Made by a program: the position numbers and the translations under genes
Shown here: one piece after another, positions 48,161-60,100 of the stretch
How the letters are laid out: every line of letters starts with the position of its first letter
Numbering within the stretch: the stretch's first letter is position 1
The notes under the pieces: generated by a model
What the model was told of the DNA's origin: nothing
What the model saw: only the letters and a program-made list of their open reading frames with translations
Database searches by the model: none
From: Zonotrichia leucophrys gambelii
Taxonomy: Eukaryota > Chordata > Aves > Passeriformes > Passerellidae
Length of the DNA stretch: 64,000 nt
Direction of reading: 5' to 3'
Assembly (NCBI RefSeq): GCF_028769735.1
Contig: NC_088171.1
Coordinates: 91,248,912-91,312,911, forward strand

Positions 48161-49120
48161 AGAACTACCATTATACCAGTGGTTTGCCAGATCCTGATAT
48201 ACCTTACAGTGATTTTTCTCCTGATGGGAGTAAAGAAAAACGATAAATTTTCTCTTCTGAGGCTATCTGGCTCTTGAAGGATTACCTTTAAAAAATTCTG
48301 TCACTGTAATAGGACATAAAAGAGCGTATAGTTTTTATTTAGAATGGCCACTGTCAGTACATTCAGTTGTTTCTCCAGCTAATAGGACCTCAGGAAAGTA
48401 CTGGTAGTCTTTAAGGTATGTGAACACACAGGAATGTAGCCCTCTGGTTCTAAAACCGCGATGTAATATAAAATTCTCAAAAGCATATTTTACACATTAA
48501 ATATTATCTGTGGGGTGCTTCTACTAGCCTTTAAGCCTTATTACCTATTTATCCATTGTGTTATTATAATCCATAGGGCTGGGATGGTTGTCATCATCTT
48601 AAAATGTAGCACAAGCCAGTTCTTTCGCTGCACTATTCGCATTTCCATTCTGGTGTGTCTGAATCATTGTACTACGCGAGTGCCTTTTTCATACTTAAAA
48701 ATAGACTCAATAACCATCTTCCTTCTCTGCCTTTCGTTTTACAACTGCAGTAGCAGCTACATTTCCTGTCTCAATAGCACTTATGAAGCAATTAGGCAAA
48801 TTTAGGACAGATTTTGCTACTGAATGCTAGACAGATTTCTCTTTATCCTCACTAGAACTTGTGCATGGACAGATTATACCCTAATGGCCTAGTTCTATAT
48901 CTGCCCCCGCAAGAAGCACTCTTCTCATTTTACACATGGGCCATTTGATTTGGTGCCACAAAATGAAATTGATGGATCCTCTAATTGGTCACTTGTAATT
49001 AATTAGTTTAAAAAATAATTTATCTTTTTCTGTCTTGTATCTTCTGTAGTCTTCAATGACTACTGCTTGTGGTTACACAGCTGAAGGAAATTATTACCAG
49101 GCAAATTGTGGACCTATGGG
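48161..49120. other. Non-genic spacer between two CR1 copies
   Basis: I recognise no gene. The patch at about 48615-48690 keeps a few CpG sites. The 96-residue + frame there is rich in Cys, Ile and Ser and has no domain features. Confidence 0.5.
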
Positions 49121-49536
49121 AGGAGGTCCAGAAGAGGGCCATAAAGATGATCAGGAGGCTGGAACAGCTCTCCTGTGAACACAGGCTGAAAGATTATAGC
49201 CTGGAGAATCTGAGATCCAGTGAGATCTCATTGCAGTCTTCCAGACATGAAGCACAAGGGGAAGAGTGACTTTTTACATGGGCACTTAGTGGTAACAGTT
49301 TTAGACTAAAAGGGAAAAGATTTGGATTAGATGTTAGGAAGAAAATATTCACTCTGAGGATGGTAAAGCACTAGAGTGGGTTGCCCATAGGAGCTCTGTC
49401 TCTGGGAGTGTTCAAGGCCAGACTGGGTGGGGCTTTGAGCAACATGGTCTAGTGGGTGGCATCTCTGGCTGTGGGAGTGTGGGTTGGAACCAGATTTTTA
49501 TAGTTCCTTCCAAACAAGCTTATTCTACAAAATTAG
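49121..49536 (+). mobile_element. CR1 LINE fragment, 3' end
   Basis: Typical CR1 boxes are in order: GTCCAGAAGAGGGCCATAAA, GATGATCAGGAGGCTGGAAC, ACAGGCTGAAAGATTATAGC, TTAGGAAGAAAATATTCACT, GGGAGTGTTCAAGGCCAGAC, GGTCTAGTGGGTGGC. It ends in a decayed terminus near TTCCTTCCAAACAAGC. The element is 5'-truncated and moderately diverged. Confidence 0.92.
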
Positions 49537-50553
49537 AAAGATTTATGAAAAGTAAAATGAAAATATTTGGGAAAAAAACCCAAAATGGCTCCATAAGTAA
49601 CATTTTTTTTTAGTATTTCTGTAAAATCCCAGTGTTTCAATTAAGTTGAGGGATAAAATAGGCCTTTTTTTTAAATCAGGTAAAGTCAAGAAATCTTACC
49701 TACAACCATGATTAAGTGCATATTAACGAAGTTAAACTTATAAAATATAAGTATAATATATATTATAGAAATATGTATAACTTATATAAATAAAAAATTT
49801 AAAAGGCACATCAATTGTAACAGTCCATTGCTGTATTTATGTCCATTACTAAATAGCAAAGATAATTATTCTGATTTACATCAGAATACCCCCCAAAATA
49901 AACTATTACTTAGACCATCCCTATAAATTTCTTCCTTCATAATAGCAATGAATATCAATATTCCACCTCCCCTCTGTTCACACATATTGTATTACTGAAA
50001 AGGGCTTTCTTGCTGAATTACAGAGAAAAGAAGTACTTTTGAAAGGAGCAGTTGTGCAGGAAGGATTCATTGTGCAGAATTGTGTGTTTCAGAACTGGTA
50101 ACAAAAATTTCTGCCGTAGACACAGGGCTTGAGTCACCTGTGACTATAAAACACCAGGATGATGTGTATGCAAACACAATTAAGTTTAGTCATGGCAAGG
50201 GGGTCTTGATTGGAACAAGTACCATAGTACAAGATATGGGTAATACCTCATTAAATAATTAGAACATTCTGCAAAAATCTGGCCAAAATGTTCACACCAT
50301 TCAAACAGGAACAGTCCAAAGGAGATGAATAAGAGAATGAGGGATTCCTGATGGGAAAATGTTATAACTTGTTTAGTGAAATGATGATGAGAAAGTACAT
50401 GAGTATTTTCCAGCTAGCTTTGATGCTCGTTATTTTTCTGTTCAAAGACCAAATGCATGTACAGTATTCATGGAGCATTTAGATTTGAAGGTTTTAAAAA
50501 GTTTTTACACATCCAAAGAGTGAAGCTCTGAGATGACCTACATCGAGGGAGGT
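49537..50553. other. AT-rich non-genic stretch
   Basis: Extremely AT-rich around 49720-49810 with short TATA-type runs. No gene or known element is seen. Confidence 0.6.
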
Positions 50554-50793
50554 TGTGAGGGCAGAGAGATTGGGAATACTTATTGGCTGTGTGCAGGCTC
50601 TGTAACTATGTTTATATGAGGAAAACAAGTGTGCATGTGCACAAATATATGTATAATGTGTGTATTCCCTGTATATGGAATACCTGTCCAGCCTTGCTAT
50701 TGGCTGGACCTGGGGGCACAGAGCTGGGGCAGCCTCTCCTCTGCTGGGCCACCAGATTCAACAGCTCTAATAAAGGTCATTAGGAATTTCACA
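50554..50793 (+). mobile_element. Possible small LTR-like element
   Basis: The segment starts TGTGAGG and ends TTTCACA, so a 5-base inverted terminal repeat TGTGA/TCACA with TG...CA ends brackets 240 bases. An AATAAA (near 50769) sits about 20 bases before the end, and a GC-rich block precedes it, as in retroviral LTRs. I do not recognise the family and no clean target-site duplication is visible. A chance arrangement is quite possible. Confidence 0.3.
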
Positions 50794-51784
50794 GGATAAA
50801 TCCCCTGTTTCTGTGTAGGTCGAGGGCATTGGCAGCGTTTCTTGTCTTCCTATGCCCTCATTTTGTGGTACATCATTGCTGAGTCAAAAGGGGTTTTACC
50901 ACAAGTTTTCAGCTTAATGAAGTGTGTAGGGAATAGTCTGTGGATTTGATTCATTGGAGCACGTGTTCTCCAGATTCTTCTTACTGTGTGGTATCCTGCA
51001 ATTGCTGGAATGGGGCTTGATGAACAAGGTCTAATTTTATATGGCAGTGGGCAGATTATACTGACTACACGCCACAAATTGGAAGTGTTTTCCTTCTAGG
51101 TAGTTGGATTGCTTGAACTTTTTGTGTTGATCTTGTGCATAAGCTCTGGAAAGCAACAGAAAAGAAATGTTTGACCCCTTCTTGTCTTGGTATTCAGAAC
51201 AAAAAATGTTCCTAGACTTGGCTCTTGTATTGCCATACCTCAGCAGTAGAGGACAAACTTCTCTCCTGCTGGAGTACAGAGAACACTCCTATTCATATGA
51301 AGCAGCATGACCTTCATCCTGCAGAACTCTATTCTTGATTCACATTCAACTCTGTGAACTATTATATGCTCACATATTTTAATTTCCCCATGCAAGACTA
51401 ACAAATTGGGGTTTTACTGTTTTTTTTGTTATTATTTAATTTGGTGGGTTTCATTGTTCTGAAATGTATAAAGGTTTTTTAATTTCATCTTAGTAAATTT
51501 CATCTTCTTTTTTCCAGAGTAATTTTCGCATTTACCATTGTTCTGAATTATTCAGCTGCATTTGTGTATCTTAGATCCCCTCTTATCTGTTATCTGTAAG
51601 TGTAATAGTTTACATGTTGTTTCATCATTCAGTCCATAAGATAGCACAGCTGGAAAAGACTGTAGGTAAGCAGCATAAACTGTATGATGTCACATGAAAT
51701 TTTCATAGCAAATTTTCTTTTGCACTTTCCTACTGGTTTTTAACAACTGGATAGTGGTTCAATCTGCTTAGGATGTTTGTTAGC
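50794..51784. other. Non-genic stretch leading into an old LINE fragment
   Basis: No gene is seen. Around 51636-51670, the run AGATAGCACAGCTGGAAAAGAC resembles the start of an antisense CR1 copy, but it cannot be followed further with confidence. Confidence 0.5.
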
Positions 51785-51960
51785 TTGCTTACAAAACATC
51801 ATAAGATGGTGTCAAAAACCTTGTTAAAAACAAGATATGCCTTTCCCCTCACTCCCCTTGTTTTTCCTTCAGATACAAAGATTGTTTTCTATCAAAAAGG
51901 ATGATCTGACTGGTTTAGCATGATTTGCCCTTTATGTTTATGATGAAGTCAGCAGTGAAG
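51785..51960 (-). mobile_element. Ancient CR1/L3-type LINE fragment from ORF2, antisense
   Basis: The + strand TAAGATGGTGTCAAAAACCT, TGTTAAAAACAAGATATGCC, a C-rich block, GATTGTTTTCTATCAAAAAG, and TGACTGGTTTAGCATGATTT then GCCCTTTATG correspond in order to the antisense of a reverse-transcriptase segment of old amniote CR1/L3 LINEs. Divergence is high and the fragment is short. It implies an insertion that predates the CR1 copies with intact 3' ends. Confidence 0.65.
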
Positions 51961-52802
51961 CATGAAGAAAAATAAATTGAAAACAGTCAGTTATGCACTA
52001 AAATTGTGTCCTTCAACATATGTCTAAATTTTTGGAAATCAAAATTGACTTTAGCCATGCTTTTTATAAGATATCTCAAAGCACTAGTGTTAATGTCATA
52101 TATCTAGAGGTGTATAATATATAAAATCCAAAGCAAGCTAAACAAAGGCTTGTAGAAGAAAATTCTTAACCATTTTCCAAATGAAATGAGGAAATGACAT
52201 GTAATACATTTTTTTTTATATTAAGAAAAGTTAAAGTAAATAATTTCACTTAAATTCTTTAGAGAGAAATTTGTCTTCTGCCAATGCAAAACATAAAAAA
52301 TTTTCAAAATTTCCTCCATGGAATTAGCAGATACAATTAAATTTGAAGTTAAGGAAAGATTTGGCAGGCTCTTCTCTTGATCGGTAGTAGAATAATGTTT
52401 AAATATGGTTCTATATTATAGGATTAATATACTTCTATATAAGAGGATTCAGGGATTGAATTGCACTGTATTTTTCATATTACATTACTTTTGAAAATTA
52501 TGTCACTGTAGTATTTCCTTGGACATCTCTTTATTGAGACATCATGAAGCAAATCTACATGTTTATAAGGCTTAGAGCATTTTGCTTTTTATTTTTAATT
52601 TAGATTTAAAAATAAACAACCCAAAACAGATGTCTTCATAACTAATGACAATGATGTCAGAACTAAAATGTTCTACTCAGTCTCTCTGCTGCATTAAATG
52701 TATTTTCCAGCATTCAGAAGCAGAGCTGTTGTGTGCTCAGCGTCCTGCATTCACTGCGGTGTAGCTTTCAATATTTTCACATTGCTTAAAATCTCCGTGA
52801 CT
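51961..52802. other. AT-rich non-genic stretch
   Basis: No gene or repeat is recognised. The sequence is AT-rich up to about 52680, then becomes richer in GC toward the candidate exon that follows. Confidence 0.55.
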
Positions 52803-52970
52803 TTATTCACATGGTGCTGAGCTTGAGCGAACATACCCTGCTGGGGGACTTAGCTGCAGAGCAGAGCTCTGGCAGAATATCTCCTGGCATTGTAAGAACG
52901 ACTTGTTGAACTCTGTACATGTTGTTGACATAGCAGTGGCGTTTTGAAGTTCTGACAAATGCTTCCACAG
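52803..52970 (-). CDS. Candidate exon of an unrecognised minus-strand gene, possibly terminal
   Basis: On the minus strand an acceptor, CGATACTACCTACAG (AG at 52972-52971), precedes a stretch that is open in phase 0 for 55 codons, then TAA at 52805-52803. The peptide includes LWKHLSELQNATAM and FNKSFLQCQEIF, which could form a helical or coiled segment, then a Ser/Pro-rich tail. A donor (CAGG|GTATGT at 52837-52836) could instead end a 134-base exon. The AATAAA overlapping the stop would suit a short 3' end. Phase 1 is also open up to that donor and phase 2 nearly so, so the frame choice is not certain. I do not recognise the family. Non-coding exon or conserved element are alternatives. Confidence 0.27.
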   Translation of the reverse strand: MWKHLSELQNATAMSTTCTEFNKSFLQCQEIFCQSSALQLSPPAGYVRSSSAPCE

Positions 52971-53983
52971 CTGTAGGTAGTATCGGGCACTTGGTTATTA
53001 TTAGGAAATTTGCCAACATGTTGGGAATGTTTGTATGCACAGTGACTGCAGCCAAAGGTACTCTTTGTTGTTAGGCACAACAAAGAAATGGTCCTAAAAG
53101 TTCTTAAGTCTCCCATTACTATAACCCTAGCTGACTGTGGAAGCTAATAGCATTGGCAAAAGCTCCTTACGAATTACAAGCAACACCCATATGCCAACGT
53201 TTGTTGCTAAGTGAAATAAATTCTTACTAGCACCACCAAGTTTCTGGAACTGCTTGTTACAGCTGTGAGCCCCGAAGTCGGTGATTAATGTCAGCTGCAA
53301 GCATTGCCAGATGCCTGACAGAGCTTGTAAGAGCCAGGAATGCTGAACAGCAGGGCTCCTGAGGGCTGGGAGCATTGTTGGCTTCCCAGCAATAAACGTA
53401 ACAGCCACACGTCCTGAAATGCAGGAGTCACAGCATCTTCTCTTTTGTCCATTTTTGCTTGGCTCTGGTGAAATCTAATTGCCAAGATGAAACCTGAGGG
53501 ATTTTAGAATGTCCATATAGTTATTTTTGCTGGTAAGCTTCCTTATGAGAATTTATTAATTTATTTTTAATATAGTTTACAGGTGTCCATGCATTTTCAA
53601 GAAAGAAGGGGGCTGGATTCTGAATGCAGCCATGTTCATTTATTGTCTGAGGGTGGAGATGGACTTTTACAGAACCACCTCTAAAATTCTTATCCTGGGA
53701 GCAATTCCATGCTATTTCCTGTCTCATTATAATTGAAAGCTGCCTAAAGACTAGAGATTTAACTTCAACTAAAAATTGCCAGAGTTGTCTCACTGTGCCA
53801 GCAAGTTGCACCCTTTGCTTGTGTTCTCTTTGGGAAGTTGCAGTGAGTATAGGAAGAACTAGTAATGAATCATAAGCCTTTAAAGACCTGAATTTGTATG
53901 CATATAAAAGGTCAGTGGATAGGCCAGTTGTCCTACAGTATTTTAAATGTCATGCTGCCACACAGGTGTCCTAAGGCACTTGT
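52971..53983. other. Relatively GC-rich non-repeat stretch, unexplained
   Basis: Between 52971 and 53480 the sequence is richer in GC than most of the window, retains CpG sites, and holds a perfect 9-base hairpin (CTTTGTTGT at 53063-53071, ACAACAAAG at 53077-53085). Overlapping minus-strand frames of 64-96 residues occur, but none continues into the candidate exon in a consistent way. It may be conserved non-coding DNA or part of a non-coding transcript. Confidence 0.4.
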
Positions 53984-54105
53984 ATCATAGAATCATAGAA
54001 TTGTGAAGGTTGGAAAAGACCTCTTCATCAAGTCAGCTGTTATCCCATCACCTCCAGGTTCACCACTAAACTATCTCCAGTAATTAAAACACCTCTAACA
54101 TTGCC
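53984..54105 (-). mobile_element. CR1 LINE 3' end, antisense
   Basis: It begins with the reversed terminal repeats ATCATAGAATCATAGAAT, then GAAGGTTGGAAAAGACCTC, TTCATCAAGTCAGCTGTTA and CACCACTAAACTATCTCC. It is the 3' tip of the same CR1 subfamily as the 47.6 kb copy, inserted in the opposite orientation. The inner boundary is approximate. Confidence 0.9.
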
Positions 54106-57100
54106 AGTGGGTTACATAAAATTAATAATTAATCTAAGATTGTAACAGTTTAAAACCCAGTATTTACCCATGAACATCTACCTTTTTGTTAGTAGAAGGA
54201 ATATTTCCACTGTCTGCCAAAATTGTGTTACTAATCTTTGGGCTGCTAGGCACCTGTACTCAGATCTTGCAATCCTGACCTTCTTATCAAATACACAGAA
54301 TAAGATAACAAGTACTCTGTATTGCTTAGGCAGTTAAGATGGTGCTGGTCATGAGCTCCTCTGAACTTTTACTAAGACAGTAATTTATTCACTCTGTTTT
54401 CTAAGTAAAAACTAGGCAGCACAAAATGAAACATGAAAGCAGCAAATTCGAAATCAAATGGAAGACCTGATTCCTCAACCTGAGCTTAATCTGTTCATCT
54501 CTGCTGTGGATTATTATGTGGGCCAAATATTGCTGCCTTCAAAAAGTAGTTGAACTCAATAAATTCATGGAAGGGAAAAATAAAAGGTGTGAAAAATATT
54601 AAATCCAAAGGCAACAGAAATATCCAAATAAATTACTGAGATGCAAATTTCTGGAGGTTGGGAATTTCCTTTGCAAATATCTCTAGCAGTGGCTGAGAGC
54701 AGATATTTAAGAGCACAGAGACCTAGGAGAGAGCAGACCCAGAGGTGAAGGAAGCAACAGTGTGCATCTTTGCTTTGACCTGGTGATGGCCATTTCTCCG
54801 ATATGCTGAGCTTTTTCAAACTGGAGCGTGTATCTCGGGCAAAGTGGATCCCTGCGTAGGTGTTTGCCTTCCTTTGAGAATAACTTGATTGAATTAATTT
54901 GAATGAACAAATTTGAATGTTGTGTGGATTTTTCCCATTCATCTCCTCAGACTGTCAGCTCTCAAGCCTTCGTGAAGAGGAGTGAAGCGATAACAAATTT
55001 ATGGCTGATTATCTTGAGTGAAATCTAAAGCTACTCTCTTATCTGCAACTCTTAGATGCATGGCAGCTTCTGAGTGCAGAAGCAATGAGAGAGCTGCAGT
55101 TGTAGGATTTGTGAATTTGCATTTGTGAAATCATGTGTTTGAATTATGTGACTCAAGTAACACTGTTTTTTAATGACAGACATTTAAATAATGAGACAGT
55201 AAGATGGCTATCTGAACCTGGAATACTGCACAGTAACTGCATATACAGTTCCTAGCCCCCCTCAAAAAAACTGAAGTGGCCTCTTACTCTTTGAAAGCTG
55301 TTGTGAAGCTTCTGAGCTGTGCCCTTCTGAAATAAGCACCCAGAAACCATAAATACCCAGAAGCTGTAGTATTCCTTTTGGAGATGTTGCCCTTCTCTGC
55401 CACTCCCTGACTAACTCACTTCCAGCAGCTACACTGACCTGAGTCCTGTGGGCTCAGAACTTGAATAAATGCATGGTTTTATTGGCAGTGAGAGATAGAG
55501 GCTCTCAACACAGGAAGATTGTGCATCTGTCTTTATGCATAGCTTATGAGATCTCAATAATATCAATAAGTAATGGTATCAAAATTTCTGAATTATTGTA
55601 ACGTCTATGTGAATACAAAAAAAATAATCCTCTCCATCAACAGTAAGACATTCCATTTTTATTTGACCAGTAACTTGAATGTAGGCATCTAGCACTAAAG
55701 GACTTGAGACAACTACTATTTGAATGAAGTCCTGACAACAAAATAATATCCAGTTTAGGGACTGAGAGTATAATAGTTCCTTTTTTTTTTTTTTGGATCC
55801 AATAATTCAAAACACTTCCAGATCTCATATTTTTGAGACTTTATTTTGCTTCTTTGGTTGACTCCTGCTACTTTTTGGTGGCTCTTATCATTCCCAGCCA
55901 ACCTTCATAGCACTGGTGCACCATTTTGTGCAAAGAATAGTGAGAAAGCCTTCTACCTATCTGCCTCTCTTGCATATTTAGCTGGTTGTCAGTGGAGATA
56001 ATGGTTTCTGAATCACCAAACCAAAAATCACCAGATTTGTGTGCAGTGTCTGTCCAGTGTCCTTTTCCTCACAATTTCACCCACTGCTTCTGCAAAGCCT
56101 TGCAGCTTAATAAAGAAAGTGTTAGGTAAAAGTTGTTGCCTCTTCTCCTTGATTTAGCAATTTAAAATATAATTCTTGTTGTATTTCAGCTGTGTTGCAC
56201 TTATTCTTTATCAAGCAGGACTTGCAGAAAATGAACAGCAGAAAGTGAGTGCTCTACCTCATGACTGTGAGAGCTCAAGTGCCATGCAGTAGTGAGGATA
56301 TAGCAGTGTCTTGGTCCAACTGCAGCCTTGGTTGTGTGGATGGATGTAAAAAATCCCAAAAGGAGCAGCTGAAATTATGTGGGCATTGTTTTGTATGGCT
56401 GTTGCTTGAGATTTAAGGTAAATGACATTGTTGGTCATCGAGGGAGGTTATATTGGTGTGGCATGTGATGGCATTACATGCTTAATGGCACTGCAAAAAA
56501 TGACTGGCTCAAATGGCAGCTCTTACTTGACAAAACAGCTTGACTTTAAACAGCTTCCCCATCAGTTGCTTTGGATACTTTATGTACAAGTGGAAGTATT
56601 ATGCTATGATGAAATATGTGCTAAGAACAAGGTTAAGACTGTTTTGAAACACCTGACTTGAATCTCAAGTGCATTTAAGGTTGAGAGAACTTGCAGTGAA
56701 AATTCAGTTATCTAAAGACTTAGCAATATGGTAAGACATTTACAGTGAAGATATGGAACCACTTGAAAATTCTGTGATTTCTTTTACTACGATTTCTGAA
56801 GAATTAAGGCACTGTCAGATTTGCTAACCATTTAGTTTAACCTTTTAAAGAGATCAAATGCCTTAAATTCCTCAGGGGTTAGGAGGCCAAAGTATCTTCT
56901 AGGTGGCTCACTGCTTTCTCACATGCTTTAATATCTATATAGGTCTGATAATTTTTGTGGGATTCATTTGACCAAGTGCATTGTAGGTGGCTGCATCTGA
57001 TACAGTGACTGTAGTCTCCCACTGGTGCCTACAGTAGTTAGCAGCAGATGCTTCTAGAGAGTGATTCATCTCATCTTAAGGTTTACCCTAGGCAAGTCAA

Positions 57101-60100
57101 TATATGTTATGACATACCAATATAAATCACATCAAATTTGAAGTTTTACACTTTTTAAAATATACTGGGACATAAAATTTCTCACATAAACTTAAGTCTT
57201 GGAAAACATATGTTATCCTCTACTCTCAGTCTGTGATGTCCACGTGACACATGTTTTTTAGTGGTTGAAGATCTCTGAAATGCATTCATTGAACACCTGG
57301 ACATGTAACCCATGTGTGGCTAGATGCTTGTGTTTGCATATATCAGCCCAAGTAGGCACAAAGCCTACCCTTCAGCATATTATAAAAAATAGGCCAAGAT
57401 TTCTTTTCTTCACTTTATTTGTCCATACTGTCTGTGCATGTTATGACTGTTGATATTTTCCTTTGTTTAATTGTTTTTTGTTGTTTTTGGTTTTTTTTCC
57501 ACTACAATGTGTGTTTCTGTGCAGTGAACAACACCTCTCCTGTATTCTCTTGTCCATCTCTCTCATGGTGTGTCATGCAGTCCTTGCTGTTGGTAATTTC
57601 CTCACAGGGTTTCCTCCCTGCTTTTTATCTGCAGAGTTTTGTTTTGGAATGGGTCAAGAGGTTGTATTCAAGCTGACTGCCTTCTGATCACTCCTTATCT
57701 GTGCTCTGGGACATACTTTTCTGTTCAGAGTAACATGAATTTCTCTGTAAGGGGAAAATCAAGAGTCCAGGAAGCTGGAAATTAGGTAAACTATTGGGAT
57801 GTAGAAACAAAAGCTGCCAAAACCACTGATGAATAGTAGTAGATGAATCTGCTGCTAAACTGGATGAATCTGCTGCTAAACTAATTAAGAGAAGACAAAA
57901 AAGAAAAGAATTCCCTATTCATTTCTAATGGTTTCTAATGGTGAACTATCTGCAAAGGCGCCATATGCATATTAGGAAAAGTATCTTCATTTTTACTATA
58001 GCTCTGTCAGAGGTAGTCTGTCACTTGTGGTTTACCTTCTCTTTTCTTATTGGATAAGTGTAAAGATATAACAGGAGTTGTCTCAAAGGTGTAGTTCTCT
58101 TTAGTAGTTATATTTAAAGGGGTGAAAACTAAATTTGATGTTAATTTAAGAAACTTAGCTGTTCAACTTCAGAGAATTTCTGAATAGCCTGCTTGTAAGA
58201 AAGACTGAATATAACAAATCTTATTTTGTTTTTCACCCAGATGCACAGTGCATTGGTTGTTAGTGCATCTCTTGATAGATATATATATTTGATAAAGCTG
58301 ACATTCTTTTAACTGCAGGAGGTACTTAAAAATTCATAGTGAAACTATATTAGCATGAAATGAAGTATAATTCCTCAGGAAAAGCAATACAGATCACCAA
58401 TTTAATTTCTGAATCGCCAGGTGAATATGAAGTGGAATTGCTCTGGTCACCTGCCACAGATGCTTTTCATTTTCCCTGCTGTCTGTACCATCACGAGTTT
58501 GTCCCATTCAGAGTCAGTAAAAATAGCAGAAAAGTTCACATTTATCAGGAATATGCCCAAGACCAGTGTTTGAAAAAGACCAGAAATAACTCAATACTAC
58601 CCAAAATAACAAAAGCCCAAGTCAGTCTGCTGAGACTAAGTTGACAAAGCCATAAGATATGTGGTAAATAACCCAACAAAATAAAGAAACCTACCCACAC
58701 AAATATTAAAGACTTGGTCAGAAATGTTGTTTAAAAGTAAATGGCAATTCAGAAAACACTGTGTCACAAATAAGAGAGCTGAGAAGAGGCAAGTGACTTC
58801 AAAATTCACAACTTATTCAGTGCACATAGAAGTGAGTAATAAATAATGAAATACATGATATTGAATTAGGAGAGATGATACTTAAAGCAGCTTCCAAAAC
58901 TAATAAGCAGTACTGAAGTCTAATGCACACCTGACTTTTCATATACGAGTTCCTCCTCACAAATCAATAAAGCTACTGAAATATTTAAAATTAAACTATA
59001 TTCTCAAGCACTTTTCTGGCTCAGTGACAAAGATCGAGCACAAAGCTATTCCTTGCATGTGAAAAATTAAGGCTCCATTGGCTTTAGTACTGCATATGGA
59101 TATGGAGTGATTTAGTTCTGTTTCTATCTCACCTGGAGGGATGTAAGCTATGGAAAGTATTGTAAGAAGACCAGGTTGATAAGGACTGTTTTCAGGAATT
59201 GATGGGATCGTAGTGAACAGTTTTATGGAGTAAGTGACAAAAAAGATAATGAGGTCTAGAGAAAACATTCAGCTTTCAGCCTGCAGGAACTAGGGCGATG
59301 GCAGCAACTTAGGAAAATGGCTGAGAGATCTAATTGAAGTGTGCATAATCTTAAATGGTGTAGATAATCTTAATGCTTTGTACCCAGCATGCATTCAAAG
59401 ACCAGGGGCAAGTACTGTACTTAAAATCAAATGCAAGCATAAAGAAACTCTTATTAAATTAATAGTAACTGCTGAAGTGACCTGCAAGGCATAGGTATTG
59501 AGAAAAACACTTTGAGGATTCCTTGAGCAACAATTAGGTTATGTCCTGCAGCCATCAGCACTGGAAGGAGACATTCATGGCTTCCTCCACTTCCTCCGTA
59601 ACATTCGAGAGGGGTTTTTGTTTTGTAACTGTACTTGAACCAAGACTGTTTGACATTTTTTATTTCAAAATAAAACTAGATTAAAATGCCTCATTAAGTT
59701 TTTTTTTTTTACAACCTCTTACAGATTAAAAAACACAGAATGCAGCTTTAAGTTGACAGTTTTGTGATTTAGGTTGTCTGAATATATCTGCATGAGCATT
59801 TCCTAGCTGCATAAGTTGCTGAAAGGTTTTGTACATGTAGATTCCCATCAGATTTGTTAAATTCTGTGCTGACCGCAGATTAAGAAAATATGCATAAAAT
59901 ATGCATGATCTTGGTTATTTCTTAGAGGAGGATCAACGACACATTTGACATTTTAATGCCAAATATATTATAATCATAATTGTGATTGACATTTCTGCTG
60001 AACATTTTTAGTGGCAATGTAACCCAAGTTACCCTTGCTGCTGGGCAAGCAGAATTTATTTTGCTGGCAACGTCTGCTGGCAAAAATTTCCCTGATTTTT

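Noticed and set aside
55240..55500. Segment with a GAATAAATGC near the end that could be an LTR or transcript end
   Set aside because: No TG...CA boundaries or flanking duplication could be set, and no family was recognised.
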